From contig NZ_KB714631.1 in NCBI RefSeq assembly GCF_000349565.1, positions 10,254-74,253 on the forward strand: a stretch of 64,000 nt of DNA. Direction: 5' to 3'. The number at the start of each line of letters is the position of its first letter. Position 1 is the first letter of the stretch. Source of the DNA: Curtobacterium flaccumfaciens UCD-AKU. GTDB taxonomy: Bacteria; Actinomycetota; Actinomycetes; Actinomycetales; Microbacteriaceae. Below are positions 58,605 to 64,000 of the stretch, in pieces. The position numbers and the translations under genes are program-made. The notes beneath the pieces were generated by a model. That model searched no databases, had not been told where the DNA came from, and was given only the letters and a program-made list of their open reading frames with translations.

Positions 58605-60958
58605 CCGGGGCGACCTCCCCGGCGCGTGGCCGCGCCGACGTGCGCGAGATCCTGGAGCGGGACGACCTGCGTGACGTCCCGAGCGCCTGGGTCGTCGCCC
58701 TCGCGCCGGTGCCCGTGCTCCTCGCCGCCCTCGCCATCCGGCCGCTCGTGCAGGGCATCGCCTGGTGGGTGTCCGGTGTCGTCGTCGTCGCCGTGCTCGT
58801 CGCGGTGATGCTCGCGGTGCGCCGGCAGACGCCCGGCATCCGCTTCGTCGTCCTGGTCGGCACGGTCATCGCCTGCTCGTGCGCCGCCGCCCTGGTCAAC
58901 GACATCCAGCCGCTCGGGTGGCTCGACGCCGACGGAGCCCTCGGGCAGACGCTCGCCGCGATCCGCCTCAACCCGGCACCCCTGCCACAGACCGACGCGA
59001 TCCGGCTCGTGGTCACGGCGTCGATCGGGTGGGTGGCGGCGGTCGCACTGTTCCTCGCCGCCATCGCGCGGATCCCGTCGCTCGCCGCGGCGCCGGCCCT
59101 GGTGATCCTGATCGTGCCGGGCGTCATCACCGGCCAGCCCGCCGGTACCCCGCTCGTCATCGCCACGTCGGTGGCGTTCCTCGCCCTGCTGTGGTTGTCG
59201 GTGCGCCCCGTGCAGCGCGCACTGCCCGCCGCCGTCGTCGGTGCCATCGGGCTCGTCGTCGCCATCGGACTGCCGACGATCGTGCCGCTCAACGCCAGCT
59301 GGCTGTCCGGTGTCACCGGTGCGATCCAGTCCCCGATCCAGCCCGGACGGCCCGGCACGCTGCTCGAACTCGGCAACGACCTGCGCCGGCCGAGCGAGCT
59401 CGAGGTCTTCCGGTACCGCTCGTCGGACGGGCAGCCCGAGTACCTCAAGCTCGCCGACCTGGACGAGTTCGGCACGGGGGACTGGGTGCCGACCGTGACG
59501 AACGCGGCCGAAGCCGACACCGCCGACGAACAGCAGTGGGCCGAAGGCGTCAACCCGCGCCTGGCGAGCCGCGGCGACGTGACGGTCCGTATCACCGGGC
59601 TGTCGAGCACCTACCTGCCGGTGCCGTCAGGTGCGGTCTCGATCGAGTCGCAGTCCACCAACCTCGACCTGTCGCAGTGGCGCTGGATGGGGAACTCGAG
59701 CACCGTCCGGTCGACCGGCGCCGCGACGGCCCGGGGTGCGATGTACGAGGCGTACGGCGCCTCGACCTTCGCCAACGACTACCTCGACGCGGTCGCCGCC
59801 TCGGGGGTGCTCGCGCGCTCCGACGGCCGTGGCTTCCGGGAGCCCAGCCGCGAGCAGCTCCGCACCGACCTCGCCCTGCCCGACGACCTGCCGGCGAACA
59901 TCTCGTCCACCGCCACCCGTGTCGCCGCAGCCGCGACCGACGACTACGGCCGGGCACGGGCGCTCGAGCAGTGGTTCCGCAGCGACCTGTTCACGTACTC
60001 CGAGACCGCTCCGGTGGAGCAGGGCTACGACGGCGACAGCATGGACGTCGTCTCGACGTTCCTGCGCGTCCGCGACGGGTACTGCGTGCACTTCTCGTCC
60101 GCGATGGCCGTGATGGCCCGGACGCTCGGCATCCCCTCGCGCATCGCGGTGGGGTACCGGGCCGGGTCGCCGCAGCCCGACGGCGAGTACGCCGTGTCGA
60201 ACCGGCAGCTGCACTCGTGGCCCGAGCTGTACATCGAGGGTGCCGGCTGGGTCGCGTTCGAGCCGACGCCCGACTCCGACGAGGCCGCTCCGTCCGAAGA
60301 ACCCTCGGCCTCGCCGACGGCAGCGGCACCGGAGACCCCGCTGCCGGCGCCCGAGCAGACCACCCCGGCGGAAGAGGCGGCGTCGTCGACTCCGTCGGAG
60401 TCCCCGGTTCCGGGTGCTGCGGGTGCGTCCAGCACCGGCGGCGGCGGTGGCCCCGTCGGTCTGCTGGTGGGCCTGTTGCTCGTGCTCGCGGTCCTGGTCG
60501 CCCCGGGCTTCGTGCGTGCCGTTCGTCGCCGCTCCCGGCTGTCGGCGATCGCCGCCGGTCGGTCACCTGCCGTGCAGGCGTGGCGGGAACTGCTCGACGA
60601 CGTCGCCGACCACGGGTACGCCCCGGGCCTCGCGCCGCCGGGTGACGCCGCCGCCGTGGCCCGGACTGCCCGAGCCGTGCTCGGACGCCTGCGGCCCGGA
60701 CTGCCCGCGTCGGTCGTGCCGCACCTGGAGGCCGCCGTCGACGCGGTCGACCGTGAGCGCTTCGCCGCCGACGGGGCCGCATCGGCGGACGGTGCGGCGC
60801 TGGGCAGCCACGTCCGACAGGCCCGTGTCGCCCTGGACGAGTCGGTGCCGAGCGTGCGCGTCGTGCGGTCGCGGCTGCTGCCACCGAGCCTGTTGCCGTC
60901 GTCCGCCTGGTCCCACGACGGGCCGAAGCCCCGCCGTCGGGATCGTCGCTCGGCCTGA
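58601..60958 (+). CDS. Transglutaminase-like membrane protein (TgpA type)
   Basis: The 785-residue protein has six or seven membrane helices in the first 240 residues. An extracellular transglutaminase core follows with catalytic C495 (DGYCVHFSSAMAVMAR) and H538 (LHSWPELYIEG), and FEPTPDS as the third motif. A Ser/Pro/Ala-rich stretch, one more membrane helix near 620, and a cytoplasmic tail complete it. GTG start in GTGA overlap. The TgpA group is tied to cell-envelope physiology; crosslinking or protease activity is unproven. Confidence 0.92.
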   Translation: MTGATSPARGRADVREILERDDLRDVPSAWVVALAPVPVLLAALAIRPLVQGIAWWVSGVVVVAVLVAVMLAVRRQTPGIRFVVLVGTVIACSCAAALVNDIQPLGWLDADGALGQTLAAIRLNPAPLPQTDAIRLVVTASIGWVAAVALFLAAIARIPSLAAAPALVILIVPGVITGQPAGTPLVIATSVAFLALLWLSVRPVQRALPAAVVGAIGLVVAIGLPTIVPLNASWLSGVTGAIQSPIQPGRPGTLLELGNDLRRPSELEVFRYRSSDGQPEYLKLADLDEFGTGDWVPTVTNAAEADTADEQQWAEGVNPRLASRGDVTVRITGLSSTYLPVPSGAVSIESQSTNLDLSQWRWMGNSSTVRSTGAATARGAMYEAYGASTFANDYLDAVAASGVLARSDGRGFREPSREQLRTDLALPDDLPANISSTATRVAAAATDDYGRARALEQWFRSDLFTYSETAPVEQGYDGDSMDVVSTFLRVRDGYCVHFSSAMAVMARTLGIPSRIAVGYRAGSPQPDGEYAVSNRQLHSWPELYIEGAGWVAFEPTPDSDEAAPSEEPSASPTAAAPETPLPAPEQTTPAEEAASSTPSESPVPGAAGASSTGGGGGPVGLLVGLLLVLAVLVAPGFVRAVRRRSRLSAIAAGRSPAVQAWRELLDDVADHGYAPGLAPPGDAAAVARTARAVLGRLRPGLPASVVPHLEAAVDAVDRERFAADGAASADGAALGSHVRQARVALDESVPSVRVVRSRLLPPSLLPSSAWSHDGPKPRRRDRRSA

Positions 60959-60960
60959 CG

Positions 60961-61712
60961 CCGGCGCGGGCGCGTGGTGCGAGCCTCGCACGGTGCGGGG
61001 TTCGTCGGGCGCTGCGGGGTTCGTCGGGTGGTGCGTGGTTGGTGGCTCGGTGCGGGGCTGTAGGCGTGCACGGGGCGGTCGAGCGGGCACGGGGTCGCGA
61101 ACCTCGCACGGTGCGGGCTCCGTTGGGCGATGGCTCGGCGGATGTTGCACGGTGCGGGGTTCGTCGGGCGCTGCGGGGTTGGTCGGGTGGTGCGTGGTTG
61201 GTGGCTCGGTGCGGGACTGTGGGCGTGCACGGGGCGGTCGAGCGGGCACGGGGTCGCGAACCTCGCACGGTGCGGGCTCCGTTGGGCGATGGCCCGGCGG
61301 ATGTTGCACGGTGCGGGGTTGGTCGGGTGGTGCGTGGTTCGTGGCTCGGTGCGGGGCTGTAGGCGTGCACGGGGCGGTCGAGCGGGCACGGGGTCGCGAA
61401 CCTCGCACGGTGCGGGCTCCGTTGGGCGATGGCTCGGCGGATGTTGCACGGTGCGGGGTTCGTCGGGCGCTGCGGGGTTGGTCGGGTGGTGCGTGGTTGG
61501 TGGCTCGGTGCGGGACTGTGGGCGTGCACGGGGCGGTCGAGCGGGCACGGGGTCGCGAACCTCGCACGGTGCGGGCTCCGTTGGGCGATGGCCCGGCGGA
61601 TGTTGCACGGTGCGGGGTTGGTCGGGTGGTGCGTGGTTCGTGGCTCGGTGCGGGGCTGTAGGCGTGCACGGGGCGGTCGAGCGGGCACGGGGTCGCGAAC
61701 CTCGCACGGTGC
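60961..61712 (+). repeat. Higher-order tandem repeat, 159/140-bp units
   Basis: The anchor GGGGTCGCGAACCTCGCACG recurs at 61091, 61250, 61390, 61549 and 61689. Spacings alternate 159, 140, 159, 140 bp, so a 299-bp composite unit is duplicated. The 159-bp form carries 19 extra bases. A partial unit precedes it from about 60970. The array fills the convergent gap between the transglutaminase and TetR genes. Long frames through it are compositional artefacts. Confidence 0.93.
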
Positions 61713-61780
61713 GAAGCCCCGACCGCCGCGCCCCGACCGCCGCGCCCGACCGCCACGCCCGCCCGCGGGCCGCGGCAGCG

Positions 61781-62383
61781 TCAACGCCGGCGGATGACCG
61801 CCTCGAGCAGGGTCGCGACCAGCTCGCCCGGGTTGACCCCCGGCAGCGCCGGCGCGTCGAACACCAGGCCGACGTTCGCCGCGATGAGCACGTTCGCGAG
61901 CTCCTCCGGCGTCATGCCCACGTCGACCTCGGGGTGGCCACCGAGCCACAGCCGCACCAGTTCGAGCACGCCGTCCTGCAGCACCCGGCGCTGCCGGATG
62001 AACTCGGGCAGGAACTCCGGGTGCCGGACGGCGTACCCGCGGAACGTCGACAGCAGCGCGAACTGTTCGCTCTGGTCGTTCTGACCGAACGCGACGCGCA
62101 GGACGTTCCCGACGTCGACGGAGTCGATGTCGGCGTGCACGAGTTGCCGCAGGGAGCCGAGCACCACGTTGGTGGACCGCTGCATGACCTGTCCGAGCAG
62201 GTCTTCCTTCGACGAGAAGTTCGAGTAGACCGCACCCTTGCTGAACCCGGCGCGCGCAGCGACCTCGTCGAGCCGGGCGCCGTGGACCCCCTGTTCGGCG
62301 AAGACGGCCGCACCGGCGGCGAGCAGGCGTTCTCGGACCTCGGCGCGCGGGATGCGCTGGGCGGGGGAAGCGTCGTCGCTCAT
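61781..62383 (-). CDS. TetR family transcriptional regulator
   Basis: The 200-residue protein has the TetR HTH at about residues 16-60 (RERLLAAGAAVFAEQGVHGA, then EVAARAGFSKGAVYSNFSSK). The C-terminal ligand domain includes PEFLPEFIRQRRVLQDGVLE. Its target and ligand are unknown; the nearest genes upstream are on the same strand (TRIC-type channel) and there is a 246-base gap with a GGTACTGATCGTACC near-palindrome at about 62588-62602. Confidence 0.9.
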   Translation of the reverse strand: MSDDASPAQRIPRAEVRERLLAAGAAVFAEQGVHGARLDEVAARAGFSKGAVYSNFSSKEDLLGQVMQRSTNVVLGSLRQLVHADIDSVDVGNVLRVAFGQNDQSEQFALLSTFRGYAVRHPEFLPEFIRQRRVLQDGVLELVRLWLGGHPEVDVGMTPEELANVLIAANVGLVFDAPALPGVNPGELVATLLEAVIRRR

Positions 62384-62629
62384 CGGTTGGTGCTCCGACC
62401 TGTGCTGGTGGTCGTCGGGGAGAGCATCGTGGAGGAGACCTGCCGCGCCGCGCGTCTGATCCCGCGCGGCATCAGCGAAGCCCCCATCCCCACGTCTGCT
62501 CGGAACCGCCGCGTTCGGGTCGCGTCGGTGCTGTGCGGACAGCGTTCACCGGGATCGCACCGGCAGAACCACCAGGACGATACCCGGCGGTACTGATCGT
62601 ACCGTCGCGGAGCCGCGGATGACAGCCCC

Positions 62630-63400
62630 TCAGTCCTCATGATCTTCCCGGACGCTGCCGGCACCGGTCCGACGCCCCGGTCGACGGAGCAGTCGGAGCG
62701 CGTCCGGTCGCAGGCTCCGACCGCGCCGGAGCAGCGAACCCAGGGTCGACTTCGGCTGCCAGTCACGACCGTTCGGCAGGCCCCAGCCGCGGCGGACCGC
62801 GCCCCAGCGGAGCCCGAGCGACAGGGTGATCGCGAGCAGGATGCCGATCGAGGGCGACCCGAGGGCCGAGGCGATCACCATCGTGGCCGACGCGGCGACG
62901 GCCACGGTGGCGTACAGCGCGTTCCCGCCGAAGACCGCCGGCACCCGTCGCAGCAGCAGGTCGCGCATGGCCCCGCCACCGACCGCCGTGATGGTCCCCA
63001 TGATGATCGCGGCGGGCCAGTCGAGGCCGGCGTCGTAGGTCCGCTGCACGCCGACGACCGCCCAGAACCCGATCACGGCGGCGTCGAGCACGGTGAACAG
63101 GCGGTCCCAGGTGATCTCGGAGAACGACACGAGGAACGCGATGAGCGCCCCGGCGACGGCGACCGGCACGTACAGCGGGTCGACCAGTGCGACGGGCGGC
63201 CCGTTCTGCAGCAGGGTGTCGCGGAGCATCCCGCCACCGAGTCCGGAGACGAACCCGACGACCAGGAACCCGAACAGGTCGAAGTCCATCGCGCGGGCGA
63301 TGGAGCCGCCGAGCAGGGCGGACGCGAAGACCCCGGCGAGGTCGAGCACGTTCGTGACCGACGCCAGGCCGTCGACGGACAGCAGGTTCATGAGAACCAT
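62630..63400 (-). CDS. TRIC/UPF0126 family membrane channel
   Basis: The 256-residue protein has seven membrane helices in two repeated halves. Each has a glycine motif followed by Arg-Asp: GLGGGMLRDTLL and AVGGGAMRDLLL, the hallmark of bacterial TRIC (YicG/UPF0126) cation channels. A basic cytoplasmic tail of about 45 residues follows (RRGRSLRPDALRLLRRPGRR). ATG at 63400 is taken; 63391 is possible. It diverges from efeU. Confidence 0.9.
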   Translation of the reverse strand: MVLMNLLSVDGLASVTNVLDLAGVFASALLGGSIARAMDFDLFGFLVVGFVSGLGGGMLRDTLLQNGPPVALVDPLYVPVAVAGALIAFLVSFSEITWDRLFTVLDAAVIGFWAVVGVQRTYDAGLDWPAAIIMGTITAVGGGAMRDLLLRRVPAVFGGNALYATVAVAASATMVIASALGSPSIGILLAITLSLGLRWGAVRRGWGLPNGRDWQPKSTLGSLLRRGRSLRPDALRLLRRPGRRTGAGSVREDHED

Positions 63401-63438
63401 CAAACATCACGTCGCACGACTGGCGGGCCGTTCGGCGG

Positions 63439-63457
63439 TTAGGTTAGCCTCACCTTC
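63439..63457 (+). promoter_or_regulatory. DtxR/IdeR-like iron box upstream of efeU
   Basis: TTAGGTTAGCCTCACCTTC matches the actinobacterial DtxR/IdeR consensus TTAGGTTAGSCTAACCTAA at 16 of 19 positions. It lies four bases before the efeU ATG and overlaps the likely -10 (TAGGTT or TAGCCT). Iron-loaded DtxR would therefore block transcription. Confidence 0.82.
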
Positions 63458-63460
63458 GTC

Positions 63461-64000
63461 ATGCTCGCCACTCTCGTCATCGGTCTCCGTGAAGGCCTCG
63501 AAGCCACGCTCATCGTCGGCATCATCGCCGCGTTCCTGCGTCGCAACCGCGTCCCGCTCGCCCCGATGTGGTCGGGCGTCGGGCTCGCGGTGCTGCTCAG
63601 CATCGCCGTCGGCTTCGGGCTGCAGGCCGTCGAGCAGGCGCTGCCGCAGGCGCAGCAGGAGGGCATGGAGGCGGTCATCGGCATCGTCGCCGTCGTCTTC
63701 GTCACGGGCATGATCGTCTGGATGCGCACGCACGCGCGCACCCTGACCGCCGACCTCGAAGCGAGTGCGACCGCCGCGCTCGGCCGCGGCACCGCCTGGG
63801 CGCTCGCCGGCATGGCGTTCCTCGCCGTCCTGAAGGAGGGCTTCGAGACCTCGGTGTTCCTCCTCGCCACGTTCCAGGCGTCGTCGGACACCGGCCTCGC
63901 CGCGCTCGGCGCCGTGATCGGCATCGCCGCCGCGGTCGTCGTCGGCTTCGGCATCTACACCGGTGGCGTCCGCCTCAACCTGTCGCGGTTCTTCACCGGC
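63461..64000 (+). CDS. efeU: Iron permease EfeU/FTR1 family, 5' part
   Basis: The first 180 residues are present and the gene runs off the window. The two iron-binding motifs are R10-E-G-L-E14 (IGLREGLEATLIVGI) and K125-E-G-F-E129 (VLKEGFETSVFLLA), the REGLE/ExxE signature of high-affinity ferrous/ferric permeases. Membrane helices alternate with these motifs. EfeO and EfeB would be expected downstream. The DtxR/IdeR-like box in front implies expression under iron limitation. Confidence 0.93.
   Translation, partial: MLATLVIGLREGLEATLIVGIIAAFLRRNRVPLAPMWSGVGLAVLLSIAVGFGLQAVEQALPQAQQEGMEAVIGIVAVVFVTGMIVWMRTHARTLTADLEASATAALGRGTAWALAGMAFLAVLKEGFETSVFLLATFQASSDTGLAALGAVIGIAAAVVVGFGIYTGGVRLNLSRFFTG

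Noticed and set aside
60961-61712. CRISPR array
   Set aside because: The repeats are contiguous 140-159 bp units without unique spacers, and no cas genes are present.
59991-61949. Long minus-strand frames through the 61-kb repeat, with repeated Pro-His-Arg-Ala translations
   Set aside because: They arise from tandem repeats of uniform composition whose period keeps the frame open; no start site or homology.

Overview
The window is high-GC DNA with dense overlapping genes, short intergenic gaps, an AlkX/YcaQ-type glycosylase, a DUF3090/SCO1664 pair, a LytR-CpsA-Psr protein and many leaderless start sites. Together these point to an actinobacterium, most likely Microbacteriaceae and perhaps Curtobacterium. 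The family assignment is inference; no marker gene was compared.

Region 1 (1-8.1 kb) is a molybdenum region: the tail of a molybdate ABC ATPase (modC), a CaCA-type Ca2+/H+ antiporter, then moaA and moaD behind a GT87 membrane glycosyltransferase. Divergent to these is a cytochrome b561-like membrane domain fused to a SUOX-type molybdoprotein. A small membrane protein, a MarR regulator with a clear operator, and prephenate dehydratase follow. Region 2 (8.1-14 kb) holds a lipid-kinase-like protein, serS, a HAD phosphatase, tRNA-Ser(TGA), a GNAT and a GrpB protein, and a divergent SDR/HxlR pair. Region 3 (14-20 kb) is a sugar-uptake locus: LacI repressor, oxidoreductase, two ABC permeases and a lipoprotein binding protein. 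Region 4 (20-32 kb) has a BLUF photoreceptor, an AI-2E-type permease, the phosphatase/DUF3090/SCO1664 set, an AAA+/VWA pair, an MFS transporter, a GntR regulator and an LCP cell-wall ligase.

Region 5 (about 32.1-52.6 kb) looks like a genomic island. It starts exactly at the 3' end of tRNA-Ser(GCT), and its genes have weaker codon bias, looser packing and many broken fragments (alpha-glucosidase, SDR, type IIG-like methyltransferase, HAD protein). Intact genes fall into three groups. The first is a defence-like set: a two-TM protein, an OST-HTH protein coupled to an unknown protein, a papain-like protein, two HEPN-type proteins and a PD-(D/E)XK protein. The second is a tightly overlapped six-gene operon at 42.5-47.1 kb: DUF6065-like protein, MFS exporter, AlkX/YcaQ-type DNA glycosylase, split ThDP-dependent decarboxylase and VOC protein. 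A YVTN beta-propeller gene lies upstream of it behind a hairpin. The third group is small membrane or unknown proteins. The island is the best place to look for an undescribed system, and the six-gene operon is the strongest candidate.

Region 6 (52.6-64 kb) returns to core-like sequence: a LacI/oxidoreductase/sugar isomerase module with a perfect 18-bp operator, a MoxR/DUF58/transglutaminase operon, a higher-order tandem repeat, a TetR regulator, a TRIC-family channel, and the start of the iron permease efeU behind a DtxR/IdeR-like box.

Three sequence-level themes recur. A TANNNT box lies about six bases before many start codons, which suggests leaderless mRNAs. A family of GGAGGCCCGTGGCGG palindromes sits between genes. 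Two unrelated-looking blocks of long tandem repeats lie in convergent intergenic regions.
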